Part shown: positions 55,139 through 63,622 of the stretch, piece by piece | How positions within the stretch are numbered: position 1 is the first letter of the stretch | How the letters are laid out: every line of letters begins with the position of its first letter | Assembly (NCBI GenBank): GCA_028282465.1 | Contig: JANQHX010000034.1 | Span: 1-64,000, forward strand | Direction: 5' to 3' | Length of the DNA: 64,000 nucleotides | DNA from: Gynuella sp. | Lineage (GTDB): Bacteria > Pseudomonadota > Gammaproteobacteria > Pseudomonadales > Natronospirillaceae | Translations under genes and position numbers: made by a program | Notes under the pieces: generated by a model | Database searches by the model: none | The model's input: the letters and a program-made list of their open reading frames with translations, nothing else | Told to the model about the DNA's origin: nothing

Positions 55139-55632
55139 TTTGATTCTCCATCAACTTGCCAGTGTCCGGTCTTGCCACCCTGTTTCTCTAAAACCCGAAT
55201 ACCGTCAATCACCATACCTGGGTCTACCGCTTTACACATATCGAATAACGTTAGTGCGGCAACAGAAACCGCGGTTAGCGCTTCCATTTCTACACCGGTT
55301 TGACCGGCCAACTTGCAAAGGCTTTCAATGCGCACACGATTGTTTTCAGATTCGGCTTCAAATTCGACTTTTACTTTACTCAGCATTAACGGATGACACA
55401 GAGGAATTAAATTAGAAGTTTGTTTTGCAGCTTGAATACCGGCAATACGCGCAACACCAAAAACATCACCCTTGTGATGATTGCCTTCTAAAACTAACTT
55501 CAGAGTTTCTTCTGACATATTGACGTAGGCTTCAGCGCGAGCCTCTCGAGCGGTTATCTGCTTCTCACTAACATCCACCATGTTGGCTTCACCAGCAGCA
55601 TTCACATGACTGAACTGCTTTTGTTCGCTCAC
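55135..55632 (-). CDS. moaC: Cyclic pyranopterin monophosphate synthase
   Basis: The GTG at 55632, four bases after the moaB stop with GAGG upstream, gives 165 aa, the family length. Typical parts: [35 protein letters not shown] near 75, [25 protein letters not shown] near 115 with the catalytic Lys. It converts the MoaA product to cyclic pyranopterin monophosphate. Confidence 0.95.
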   Translation of the reverse strand: MSEQKQFSHVNAAGEANMVDVSEKQITAREARAEAYVNMSEETLKLVLEGNHHKGDVFGVARIAGIQAAKQTSNLIPLCHPLMLSKVKVEFEAESENNRVRIESLCKLAGQTGVEMEALTAVSVAALTLFDMCKAVDPGMVIDGIRVLEKQGGKTGHWQVDGESK

Positions 55633-55636
55633 AGTA

Positions 55637-56188
55637 TTAGCCTCGAGTTGGGCACAGTGGCACTTCAACATCCACAGTTTTCAACTGTGCAACAAAGTTA
55701 CAAGGTTTATGGGTCGAGATTAGCTGCTCCCCGATGATGCCATTCCATCCAGTTCGACAAGCACCAGTTGAGCCGGGCAAACAAAACACCATAGTACCGT
55801 TAGCCAAACCGGCAATGGCACGAGATTGAATGGTCGATGTGCCAATTTCTGAAAAGGATATTTGACGAAATAACTCACCAAAACCTTCCACTTCTTTATC
55901 AAATAACGGCGTTAATGCTTCAGGGGTCGAGTCACGACCTGTTAGTCCAGTACCGCCTGTGGTTACCACAACTTGCACAGTTTCCGAGGCGATCCATTTA
56001 GAAACAATTTCACGCAGTTTATAAACATCGTCTATTACGATTTCACGCTCAACCACCCTGTGTCCAGCTTTGCTTGCCAAGTCATGTAAGGCATCTCCTG
56101 AAGTATCATTCTCAAAAGTGCGAGTATCCGAAACCGTCAGCACAGCAATGTTTAATGGAACAAATTCGTCATATTTTTTATGCACCAT
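55637..56188 (-). CDS. moaB: Molybdenum cofactor biosynthesis protein B
   Basis: The protein has 183 aa. The MoaB/Mog fold is marked by [13 protein letters not shown] near 13, [20 protein letters not shown] near 75 and [21 protein letters not shown] near 140. Its role is molybdopterin adenylation or an accessory step. It overlaps mobA by 11 bp, so translation is coupled. Confidence 0.92.
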   Translation of the reverse strand: MVHKKYDEFVPLNIAVLTVSDTRTFENDTSGDALHDLASKAGHRVVEREIVIDDVYKLREIVSKWIASETVQVVVTTGGTGLTGRDSTPEALTPLFDKEVEGFGELFRQISFSEIGTSTIQSRAIAGLANGTMVFCLPGSTGACRTGWNGIIGEQLISTHKPCNFVAQLKTVDVEVPLCPTRG

Positions 56189-56717
56189 GGTTTTTCTCCA
56201 ATTCAGCCCAGTCTTCGGGACTGTTCACATTCATTAATTTTTTTGACACAGAATCAGTTTGCTCTAATTCTGTCGCTTTTAATTGCTTTAAAAGACTCTT
56301 TACTGAGCGAGCTTTGGGTTCAGGGTTATTCAGTAACTGCTTTAAAACTTCTTTGGTATTCGGCGTGTTTTTTATTTTGCAGGGTAAAGGGAAATACGGA
56401 TAAAAAGCACTTTGTTCGTTTTGAATCAGGGGCAATAAAACATCTTTATCCAACAACGGCATATCAACAGGAAGAATCAGCCACCAATCGGCCGCTGTTT
56501 GATTAACCACAGAAGAAATTCCTGCCAAAGGGCCTGCAAAATCGGGAATTTCATCAGCTATTTGTTCTGGAGAATTAACAACAGATTCCAGCTCAAGTTC
56601 TGCTAAAACATCTTGAGCTCGGTTCAGTAAACTACGACCTTTAAATTCCATGTGGGCTTTGTTTTGGCCCATACGGGATGAACGGCCACCCGCCAATACC
56701 ACACCTAACCCGCTCAT
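56178..56717 (-). CDS. mobA: Molybdenum cofactor guanylyltransferase
   Basis: The protein has 179 aa. The N-terminal nucleotidyltransferase motif LAGGRSSRMGQNKA is complete, and PLAGISSVV and LILPVDMPLL follow. It attaches GMP to molybdopterin, giving the MGD cofactor needed by both NasA and NapA. It follows moaA by 3 bp and overlaps moaB. Confidence 0.93.
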   Translation of the reverse strand: MSGLGVVLAGGRSSRMGQNKAHMEFKGRSLLNRAQDVLAELELESVVNSPEQIADEIPDFAGPLAGISSVVNQTAADWWLILPVDMPLLDKDVLLPLIQNEQSAFYPYFPLPCKIKNTPNTKEVLKQLLNNPEPKARSVKSLLKQLKATELEQTDSVSKKLMNVNSPEDWAELEKNHGA

Positions 56718-56720
56718 GAG

Positions 56721-57695
56721 TTAACCACCCAACATAGACAGGTTTGTGGTAATGCCGGTTTCTCCTTGCTGTAGAAAATGCGTCGCCTTTTTATTGCTCA
56801 GACAATTCTGCAAGTGAGCCACTAGCTCTTGTCGTTGGTCTTCGCTCTGTAATAAATGGCGAATATCAAACCCTTGGTCACCGAAAAGACACAAATGCAA
56901 TTTACCCATGGCACTGACGCGCAAACGGTTACAGCTGTCACAGAAGTCTTTGCTGTAAGGCATAATTAAACCAATACGCCCTGCATAGTCTGGATGCCAG
57001 AATTCCTGCGCCGGGCCGGCAGTCTTATCACGTAAAACTTGTTGCCAACCTTGTTCCAGTAGCTGAGCTTTAATCAAGCCGCCGGAAAGATGGTTTTGGC
57101 GGAAGAACACTTCATTGTCATTGGTTTGCATAACTTCAATAAAACGAAGTGTGTATGCATTTGTTTTTAGCCAATCTAAAAACTGTGGAAACTCATGGGC
57201 ATTTTCGGATTTCATCAAAACCGAATTGATTTTGATATTTGTCATCCCTAGCTGTCGAGCTTTTTCCAAACCGGCAAAGATCTCATTTAAACGATCATGG
57301 CCCGTAATGCGTTCGAAATTGTTTTTATCTAAGCTATCAATGCTAACATTGAGTTGGGTTAAACCTGCATTCACCCAGCTGTCTATTCGCTGATCCAACT
57401 TATAGCCGTTAGTGGTTAAAGCAATTTGCTTAACATCATTTAAAGCTGAAATATCAGAAATGATTTCAGGAAGATCTTTACGCAAACTAGGCTCGCCACC
57501 AGTAATTCGAATTTTACTGGTGCCACAGGTCGCGAAGGCAGATGCCACCAAACGAATTTCTTCGCGGGTCAGAAAAGACGGTGAGCCATCTTTTTTATAA
57601 CCTTCCGGCAAACAATAATTGCAACGAAAGTTACATACATCTGTTATAGAGAGCCGCAGATAATGAAACTGACGGCCAAAAGTATCTTGTAACAT
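56721..57695 (-). CDS. moaA: GTP 3',8-cyclase (radical SAM)
   Basis: The ATG at 57695 (324 aa) is preferred to a TTG 21 bases upstream. The radical-SAM cluster is DVCNFRCNYCLPEG near 19-32. FCDSCNRLRVSAMGKLHLCLFG near 250 holds the second [4Fe-4S] cluster, and the protein ends LGG as the family requires. It starts molybdopterin synthesis from GTP and heads the operon moaA-mobA-moaB-moaC-moaD. Its leader can fold over the ribosome site (see 57707-57729). Confidence 0.96.
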   Translation of the reverse strand: MLQDTFGRQFHYLRLSITDVCNFRCNYCLPEGYKKDGSPSFLTREEIRLVASAFATCGTSKIRITGGEPSLRKDLPEIISDISALNDVKQIALTTNGYKLDQRIDSWVNAGLTQLNVSIDSLDKNNFERITGHDRLNEIFAGLEKARQLGMTNIKINSVLMKSENAHEFPQFLDWLKTNAYTLRFIEVMQTNDNEVFFRQNHLSGGLIKAQLLEQGWQQVLRDKTAGPAQEFWHPDYAGRIGLIMPYSKDFCDSCNRLRVSAMGKLHLCLFGDQGFDIRHLLQSEDQRQELVAHLQNCLSNKKATHFLQQGETGITTNLSMLGG

Positions 57696-57706
57696 CTTAT
57701 ATACAC

Positions 57707-57729
57707 GCCTTTCCAAAATGTCGGGAGGC
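57707..57729 (-). promoter_or_regulatory. Hairpin covering the moaA ribosome site
   Basis: On the minus strand GCCTCCC can pair with GGAAAGGC across ACATTTT: GCCT-AGGC and CC-GG with a small internal loop. The GGAAAGG strand is the likely ribosome site of moaA. A leader of this kind could be the output part of a molybdenum-cofactor riboswitch, but I cannot show the aptamer. Confidence 0.35.
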
Positions 57730-58598
57730 TAAAAAATTTCTTCTTTAACCCTGTCAGCTTTATGCTGAGGCCTGTACACCCTATCTAGAATCTTAGACTT
57801 AGGTAGAACAGGCTTCGGTGTGTGAATCAAGGCATTCGCCTTAATTCGTGAATTCTAACTGATTCCATTGCTATTTCAAAAACGTTTTCAAGGCTGTAGA
57901 TGCAAGCCTTGCCCCCCAGCCATAAGTAAACAGCTATTTGTAAATATTGGGTTTACAGGGAGTTTTCCCTTAGGAACTTATCCTTCGACCCGATTTCTTT
58001 TCAAAGGTTTCCAAGTAATCAAGTGTAGCCTCGGTTATGTAACCTACCATAGACTACTGAAACACCACCTTACGCAAATACTTAAGTACCTTGTGATTGA
58101 GTAAAAAACTCCACTGTATTAAAGGCTAGTTCAGTTTAGTTACTTTAATTCTACGTACTACCTCTAAAGAGCTAATACCAAAGGTATCCATACCAAGGAA
58201 CTGGTACAAAGTGAAGCTAGTACCCCTACTGCAGTAAAGGAAATCTTTTGCCCAATCAACCACAGTGTTTCCATCTAATTTGCTGGTTCAATTTTCTTTA
58301 AAATTTCATCCAAAATTTAATTAAATGGCATCAGAAACTTTTATGCATAAGGATCATTTCTGTTCCGCTTTTTATGTTTCATGCCACTTACCTTTGGTGG
58401 ATTTTAATCAGGATTAATTCTGAATAGCTGCTCATTTTTTTAATCAACCATTACCCAATGGAGGCTTTATTGATCTGGAGCAAGCCAGTTATTCCCTTAT
58501 GGGTACTAAGGCTGAGCGAATTGAAATCTACAATGATCTACACATCAAACGAATAGATACTTCATTGTTCTCTTTAGCTTTATATTTAGGAAAAACAC
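57730..58598. other. Long divergent interval between moaA and napE
   Basis: About 870 bp hold the promoters of the molybdenum and nap operons. Seen are a 7 bp hairpin CAAGGCT / AGCCTTG at 57889-57911, a 10 bp palindrome AAAACGTTTT at 57879-57888, an FNR-like but imperfect TTAAT-N4-ATTAA at 58404-58417, and two NarL-like heptamers far apart. None is strong enough to name. No convincing gene lies here. Confidence 0.5.
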
Positions 58599-58760
58599 AT
58601 GTCCGAAACTTCTGAAACACAGGATCGAAGTAAAAAAGAATTGCTGGTTTTTCTTTTTCTAACAGTGGTATTGGCGCCCGTGGTTTCCATTGCATTTATG
58701 GGTAGCTACGGTTTTATCGTCTGGATGTATCAACTGTTAGTGGGTCCGCCGGTACTTTAA
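58599..58760 (+). CDS. napE: Periplasmic nitrate reductase small membrane protein NapE
   Basis: The protein has 53 aa. A charged N-terminus (TSETQDRSKKE) is followed by one long helix (LLVFLFLTVVLAPVVSIAFM) and the family-typical GSYGFIVWMYQ..VGPP ending. NapE is a conserved single-helix protein of nap operons with an unclear role. It has an AGGA ribosome site, is the first gene of the operon, and stops 3 bp before napF. Confidence 0.9.
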   Translation: MSETSETQDRSKKELLVFLFLTVVLAPVVSIAFMGSYGFIVWMYQLLVGPPVL

Positions 58761-58763
58761 TCC

Positions 58764-59267
58764 ATGAGTCTAGTTAACCATTCACGCCGGAGCCTGTTAC
58801 GTGGTCAGCTGAACTCGTTGTTACCGCAACGGCCACCCTGGGTAGACAATGAATCACAATTCATTGACAACTGTACCCAGTGCAACAACTGCATTGAAAG
58901 CTGCGAAGAGCAGGTACTTCTGAACGGTTCTGCAGGATTCCCTGAAATAAATTTTGACAACAGCGGCTGTACTTTTTGTGGAGTCTGCTCTGATGTCTGC
59001 GAGACCAACGCAATTAATAAAGCATTGTTTACACGGCCATCAACCGGGAAAGGCGCTTTTTCTTCAACCGCCAACATTAAAACTAATTGCTTAGCTCATT
59101 CGCAAGTGGCTTGCCAAAGCTGTAAGGAAATCTGCGAAGTAAGAGCCATTAGTTTCGATTGGGTAAATCGCACACCATTACCCAAGGTAAATTCTGACCT
59201 GTGCAATGGCTGCGGCTTTTGCGTCGGTGTTTGCCCAACTCAATCCATAGAGGTGACACAAGCATGA
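58764..59267 (+). CDS. napF: Ferredoxin-type protein NapF
   Basis: The protein has 167 aa. Iron-sulfur cysteine motifs are seen in order: CTQCNNCIESC, CTFCGVCSDVC, CQSCKEIC and CNGCGFCVGVC. NapF is a cytoplasmic protein thought to help load iron-sulfur clusters into NapA before export. The stop codon overlaps the napD start by 4 bp. Confidence 0.95.
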   Translation: MSLVNHSRRSLLRGQLNSLLPQRPPWVDNESQFIDNCTQCNNCIESCEEQVLLNGSAGFPEINFDNSGCTFCGVCSDVCETNAINKALFTRPSTGKGAFSSTANIKTNCLAHSQVACQSCKEICEVRAISFDWVNRTPLPKVNSDLCNGCGFCVGVCPTQSIEVTQA

Positions 59268-59590
59268 ATAAAGAGATCCATATTTCCAGTCTAATCATTC
59301 AGTGCATGGCAGAGTCTTTCGACAGTGTTCAGGCTGTACTGCAATTGTTTCCTCAAGTGGAAATTCACGCTGAAGAAAAAATTGGAAAATTCATTGTCAC
59401 TCTGGAAACGGAAGGTTCAAAAAAAATGATGTCGGTAATTGAAGACATCAACAAGATTCCAGGGGTGTTGAACGCAGCAATGGTTTACCACGAAATTTCT
59501 TCTGAAGATGAACTGGAAGAAAAACAGGATTTGGAAAGCCTACCCACCATGGCGCAGGTCAACAAAGAATCAATCACATTAAATAAATAA
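59264..59590 (+). CDS. napD: NapA chaperone NapD
   Basis: The ATG at 59264 overlaps the napF stop (ATGA) and gives 108 aa. EIHISSLIIQCMAESFDSVQ and VEIHAEEKIGKFIVTLE are the family strands. NapD binds the Tat signal of NapA and prevents early export. It is somewhat longer than usual, with an acidic tail (SSEDELEEKQDLESL) beyond the ferredoxin-like fold. Confidence 0.92.
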   Translation: MNKEIHISSLIIQCMAESFDSVQAVLQLFPQVEIHAEEKIGKFIVTLETEGSKKMMSVIEDINKIPGVLNAAMVYHEISSEDELEEKQDLESLPTMAQVNKESITLNK

Positions 59591-59629
59591 AAATATAAAA
59601 CGAATCGGATCGTCTCCCGGAGGCTTAGT

Positions 59630-62125
59630 ATGAAATTAACCCGCCGCGACGTAATCAAAGCACAAGCAGCAACCACCGCAGCAGCGGTGGCTGGCGTAAG
59701 CATGCCAGGTGCAGCAAGTAACCTGATTACTTCTAGCAAAGAAACCGAACTGCAGTGGAATAAAGCACCCTGCCGTTTTTGTGGAACAGGTTGCAGCGTT
59801 AGTGTTGCCACCAAAGAAGGTAAAGTAGTCGCCACACATGGCGATACCCTGGCTCCTGTAAACAAGGGTTTGAACTGTGTGAAAGGTTACTTTCTTGCCA
59901 AAATCATGTACGGCAAGGATCGTGTCACCCAGCCATTACTACGTAAAACAAATGGCAAATACGATAAGAATGGTGAGTTCACTCCAGTGAGCTGGGATGA
60001 AGCTTTCGACATTATGGCGGAAAAGTGGAAGACCACTTTAAAAGCTAAAGGCCCAGAAGCCATTGGTATGTTTGGTTCAGGTCAGTGGACGGTTTGGGAA
60101 GGCTATGCTGCTGCCAAACTGATGAAGGCGGGTTTCCGTTCTAACAATATTGATCCAAACGCCCGCCACTGCATGGCGTCAGCCGTTGGTGGTTTCATGC
60201 GCACCTTTGGTATTGATGAACCCATGGGTTGCTATGACGATTTTGAACACGCAGACGCTTTTGTTCTGTGGGGTTCCAATATGGCAGAGATGCACCCGAT
60301 TCTATGGACTCGCCTGACCGACCGTCGTTTAAGTCATCCTCACGTCAAGGTTGCGGTGCTGTCTACTTTCGAACATCGCAGTTTTGATTTGGCGGACATT
60401 CCTGCGATCTTTGAACCTCATACCGATCTGGTTCTGTTAAACGCCATTGCCAACTACATCATCAAATCGGGCAAGGTAAATAAAGACTTCGTTAACAAAC
60501 ACGTTAACTTCCGCAAGGGCAACACAGACATAGGTTACGGTCTGCGTCCAGATCACCCTCTGCAAAAAGCTGCTAAAAATGCAGACAAAGCCGGCGGTTC
60601 TGTTCCTTATACTTTTGAAGAGTATGCCAACTTTGTTTCGGAATACACGTTGGAATATGCAGAGAAAATGTCTGGCGTACCCGCTCGTACTATTGAACAA
60701 ATTGCCAAGCTGTATGCAGATCCAAAAACCAAAGTGATGTCTCTTTGGACCATGGGCACTAATCAGCACACCCGCGGTGTTTGGGTGAACAACATGCTGT
60801 ACAACATTCACCTGTTAACCGGAAAAATTTCCGAGCCAGGTAACAGTCCGTTCTCATTAACAGGCCAGCCATCTGCCTGCGGTACCGCCCGTGAAGTGGG
60901 TACCTTCTCTCACCGTTTGCCCGCAGACATGGTGGTTAAAAATCCTAAGCACAGAGAGTTTGCTGAAAAAGTTTGGAAACTACCTGCCGGTACCATTCCA
61001 GGAAAGCCCGGAGCTCATGCGGTATTACACAACCGTAAATTAAAAGACAGCGAAATTAACTGCTATTGGGTTCAGGTGAACAACAATATGCAGGCGGCTC
61101 CAAACATTAACGAAGAAGGTTTGCCGGGTTATCGTAATCCAGACAACTTTATTGTGGTTTCCGAAGCTTACCCAACGGTCACTGCCGAAGCCGCTGACTT
61201 AATTCTACCAACGGCCATGTGGGTAGAAAAAGAAGGCGCTTATGGTAACGCTGAACGTCGTACTCAGTTCTGGCACCAACTGGTGAATGCACCTGGGGTT
61301 GCCAAGTCAGACATGTGGCAGGTAGTGGAGTTCTCGAAACGTTTTAAAACAGAAGATGTTTGGCCTACTGAGCTGTTAGATGCCAACCCATCTTTCAAAG
61401 GCAAAACATTATTCGACGTTCTTTATGCCAATGGTCAGGTCAATCAATTCCCGAGCTCTGATATTAAAGAAGGCTATGAAAACCACGAGGCAGAAGATTT
61501 TGGTTTTTATATTCAAAAAGGTTTGTTCGAAGAATACGCCACCTTTGGCCGTGGTAAAGCACACGACTTGGCCAACTTCGATACCTACCATGAAACTCGC
61601 GGCCTACGCTGGCCGGTGGTAGACGGTAAAGAAACTCAGTGGCGTTACCGTGAAGGTTATGACCCATATGTAGAAGAAGGCAAAGGCGTTCAGTTCTACG
61701 GCAAGCCGGACGGCAAAGCCATTATTTTCGCCCTGCCATATGAGCCGCCAGCAGAATCACCAGATGAAGAATACGATCTATGGTTAAGCACGGGCCGTGT
61801 ATTAGAACACTGGCACTCCGGTTCCATGACTCAGCGTGTGCCCGAACTCTATAAAGCAGTTCCCGATGCTGTTTGTTATGTGCATCCGGACGATGCAAAG
61901 AAACGCGGCATGCGCCGTGGCGACGAAATTAAAGTCATTTCCCGTCGTGGTGAAATTCGTACTCGTGTTGAAACTCGCGGCCGCAACAAACCACCTCTAG
62001 GTTTGATCTTCGTGCCATGGTTCGACGCCAGTCAACTCATTAACAAGTGCACTTTGGATGCCACGGACCCATTGTCCAAGCAGACCGACTTTAAGAAGTG
62101 CGCTGTGAAAATTGAAAAAGTTTAA
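59630..62125 (+). CDS. napA: Periplasmic nitrate reductase catalytic subunit
   Basis: The protein has 831 aa. It starts with a Tat signal ([13 protein letters not shown]) and a GGAGG ribosome site. The [4Fe-4S] motif is [10 protein letters not shown] with a fourth Cys in GLNCVKG; the molybdenum-ligand Cys lies in [11 protein letters not shown] near 183. bis-MGD contact regions ([42 protein letters not shown]) are all intact. It reduces nitrate to nitrite in the periplasm with electrons from NapC through NapB. It needs MGD from the adjacent molybdenum block. Confidence 0.97.
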   Translation: MKLTRRDVIKAQAATTAAAVAGVSMPGAASNLITSSKETELQWNKAPCRFCGTGCSVSVATKEGKVVATHGDTLAPVNKGLNCVKGYFLAKIMYGKDRVTQPLLRKTNGKYDKNGEFTPVSWDEAFDIMAEKWKTTLKAKGPEAIGMFGSGQWTVWEGYAAAKLMKAGFRSNNIDPNARHCMASAVGGFMRTFGIDEPMGCYDDFEHADAFVLWGSNMAEMHPILWTRLTDRRLSHPHVKVAVLSTFEHRSFDLADIPAIFEPHTDLVLLNAIANYIIKSGKVNKDFVNKHVNFRKGNTDIGYGLRPDHPLQKAAKNADKAGGSVPYTFEEYANFVSEYTLEYAEKMSGVPARTIEQIAKLYADPKTKVMSLWTMGTNQHTRGVWVNNMLYNIHLLTGKISEPGNSPFSLTGQPSACGTAREVGTFSHRLPADMVVKNPKHREFAEKVWKLPAGTIPGKPGAHAVLHNRKLKDSEINCYWVQVNNNMQAAPNINEEGLPGYRNPDNFIVVSEAYPTVTAEAADLILPTAMWVEKEGAYGNAERRTQFWHQLVNAPGVAKSDMWQVVEFSKRFKTEDVWPTELLDANPSFKGKTLFDVLYANGQVNQFPSSDIKEGYENHEAEDFGFYIQKGLFEEYATFGRGKAHDLANFDTYHETRGLRWPVVDGKETQWRYREGYDPYVEEGKGVQFYGKPDGKAIIFALPYEPPAESPDEEYDLWLSTGRVLEHWHSGSMTQRVPELYKAVPDAVCYVHPDDAKKRGMRRGDEIKVISRRGEIRTRVETRGRNKPPLGLIFVPWFDASQLINKCTLDATDPLSKQTDFKKCAVKIEKV

Positions 62126-62137
62126 GGAGTGTCCGAG

Positions 62138-62605
62138 ATGAAAAAACTAATAACTGCTCTATTCACTCCTTTTGCCTTCGGCACAGCGATTTTACTCGCA
62201 GCCGCCATAGCAGTTGCTGAACCTAAAATCAGCACGTTACGTGGCTCAGCGAATTTGGATGCTGAAGAGCAAGCACCCCGTATGGGAAAAATAGAAAACC
62301 ATGATCAGAAACGTCAGCGTGCTTATCCACAACAGCCGCCCACAATTCCTCATGATATTACTGGCTACCAAGTCGATAAAAATTTTAACAAATGTCTAGA
62401 TTGCCATGCTCGAACCAAGGCGGATGAATCACAGGCTCCAATGGTTAGCATCACTCACTTCATGAATTCTGAGGGTCAGTTTCTTGCAGATGTGACACCG
62501 GCGCGATATTTCTGCAACCAGTGTCACGTGCCTCAAATGGACGTGAAACCCATGGTTGAAAATCAGTTTGTTGATATGGACAACCTGATCAATACAGACA
62601 AATAA
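62138..62605 (+). CDS. napB: Nitrate reductase cytochrome c subunit
   Basis: The ATG at 62138 (155 aa) has AAGGAG eight bases upstream; a GTG nine bases earlier is rejected. A signal peptide is followed by two haem sites, CLDCH and CNQCH. The motif MVSITHFM ahead of the second haem is typical of NapB. It passes electrons from NapC to NapA in the periplasm. Confidence 0.95.
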   Translation: MKKLITALFTPFAFGTAILLAAAIAVAEPKISTLRGSANLDAEEQAPRMGKIENHDQKRQRAYPQQPPTIPHDITGYQVDKNFNKCLDCHARTKADESQAPMVSITHFMNSEGQFLADVTPARYFCNQCHVPQMDVKPMVENQFVDMDNLINTDK

Positions 62606-62618
62606 GCCGAGGTGATGC

Positions 62619-63209
62619 GTGAGTAAAATTATTCATTTATGGAAATCATACTGGCGGATACTTACACGCCCAAGCGTGCACTATTCACTAGGATTTCTAA
62701 CCATTGGTGGCTTTTTAATGGGGATCGTATTTTGGGGTGGTTTTAACACCGCCATGGAATACACCAACACCGAAGAGTTTTGTGTGGGTTGTCATGAAAT
62801 GCGTGAAAATGTTTTCGCAGAACTGAAAACAACCATTCACTATTCTAATCGCTCAGGTGTTCGGGCCGTGTGTTCGGATTGTCATGTGCCTCATGATTGG
62901 ACCAACAAAATGGCGAGGAAAATGGCGGCTTCGAAAGAAGTTTGGGGCAAGCTATTTGGCACTATCAACACCAAAGAGAAGTTTGAAGCCAAGCGCCGTG
63001 AACTGGCCGAACATGAGTGGGCACGTTTAAAAGCAAACGATTCTCTGGAATGTCGTAACTGTCATAACTTTGATTCAATGGATTTCACTCGTCAAAGCGA
63101 GCGTGCGTCAGATCAACATTCCTCGGCATTGGCCAATGGCGACAAGACCTGCATTGACTGTCATAAGGGTATCGCCCACAAGCTGCCAGACATGGCAGGC
63201 ATCCATTAG
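62619..63209 (+). CDS. napC: Tetrahaem quinol dehydrogenase NapC
   Basis: The protein has 196 aa from a GTG with a GAGGTGAT ribosome site. One N-terminal helix (about 20-42) anchors it. Four haem sites follow: CVGCH, CSDCH, CRNCH and CIDCH. NapC oxidises menaquinol or ubiquinol and reduces NapB. NapG and NapH are absent, so NapC is the only quinol link in this operon. A terminator follows the stop codon. Confidence 0.96.
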   Translation: MSKIIHLWKSYWRILTRPSVHYSLGFLTIGGFLMGIVFWGGFNTAMEYTNTEEFCVGCHEMRENVFAELKTTIHYSNRSGVRAVCSDCHVPHDWTNKMARKMAASKEVWGKLFGTINTKEKFEAKRRELAEHEWARLKANDSLECRNCHNFDSMDFTRQSERASDQHSSALANGDKTCIDCHKGIAHKLPDMAGIH

Positions 63210-63251
63210 CTTCTTTTGTCTTCTAGCAGTTAATTCTTAAGACAATGCTTC

Positions 63252-63279
63252 AGCCACGCTTTTTAGTGTGGCTTTTTTA
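63252..63279 (+). terminator. Rho-independent terminator of the nap operon
   Basis: AGCCACGC / GTGTGGCT (8 pairs, one G-U, loop of 6) at 63252-63273 is followed by a T run. Confidence 0.88.
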
Positions 63280-63332
63280 TTTCTCTTTTTTAAGGAATAG
63301 GGCCTAAACAGATCGTTACTTTTCTTTGGCGC

Positions 63333-63364
63333 AAAAAAAAGACCGGAACCTTCAGGCCCCGGCC
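63333..63364 (-). terminator. Rho-independent terminator of the candidate small RNA
   Basis: A 10-pair stem (GGCCGGGGCC / GGTTCCGGTC, three G-U pairs, loop TGAA) on the minus strand is followed by eight T. No minus-strand gene ends here, so it belongs to a transcript that starts in the gap before hemN. Confidence 0.8.
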
Positions 63365-63448
63365 TCACCATCGTAACAGCACAATCCGTGTGCCAGAGGA
63401 GGAGAACAATGGAACACTCTCCCGTAGCGGGTCAGGAGATGTGTTGCT
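63333..63448 (-). ncRNA. Candidate small regulatory RNA, divergent from hemN
   Basis: On the minus strand a -10 TATACT (63459-63454) with a CTGACT/ACTGAC -35 16-17 bp upstream predicts a start near 63447-63448. The RNA would have a 5' hairpin (AACAC...GTGTT, 63445-63413), a C-rich unpaired stretch UUCUCCUCCUCU (63406-63395), a second hairpin (GCACA / TGTGC, 63393-63379) and a strong terminator at 63364-63333. The C-rich part is complementary to ribosome sites. An FNR/Anr box sits at about -60, a class I position. No protein fits in this stretch. Length about 116 nt. Confidence 0.6.
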
Positions 63449-63499
63449 GATGCAGTATACCCATAACGATTACCGAGTCAGTCCCATTCGGCAGTGTTG

Positions 63500-63513
63500 T
63501 TGATGTGCATCAA
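63500..63513. promoter_or_regulatory. FNR/Anr box between the small RNA and hemN
   Basis: TTGAT-GTGC-ATCAA matches the FNR/Anr consensus TTGAT-N4-ATCAA exactly. It lies 110 bp before the hemN start codon, and hemN genes are commonly FNR/Anr activated. It is also well placed to activate the leftward small RNA. Confidence 0.8.
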
Positions 63514-63622
63514 GCATCAGAAAAAAATGGCGTCAGTCTGTTGCATTTGCAATTTCTGATGACCTTAATCAATAACTAGATTGTGTGCTTCCTTATGCTG
63601 CAGCCTTAGGAGGAGTTCACCT

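Noticed and set aside
57879-57888. AAAACGTTTT palindrome as a LacI-type operator
   Set aside because: Only 10 bp in an AT-rich interval, no LacI repressor with a DNA-binding domain in the window and no link to sugar genes here.
57868-58104. Open frame of 78 codons upstream of the nap operon
   Set aside because: No ribosome site, unlikely composition and no family; it falls in a promoter interval.
58404-58417. FNR-like TTAAT-N4-ATTAA before napE
   Set aside because: The conserved G and C of the FNR half-sites are both replaced, so binding is unlikely.
58452-58505. NarL/NarP-type heptamers TACCCAA and ATGGGTA before napE
   Set aside because: They are inverted but about 40 bp apart, not the two bases needed for a 7-2-7 site; single heptamers are common by chance.
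63409-63450. Plus-strand frame of 13 codons with an apparent AGGAGG ribosome site
   Set aside because: The perfect ribosome-site look is the mirror of the C-rich seed of the leftward small RNA. The peptide (MEHSPVAGQEMCC) has no family and is followed by no gene within reach except hemN 170 bp away.
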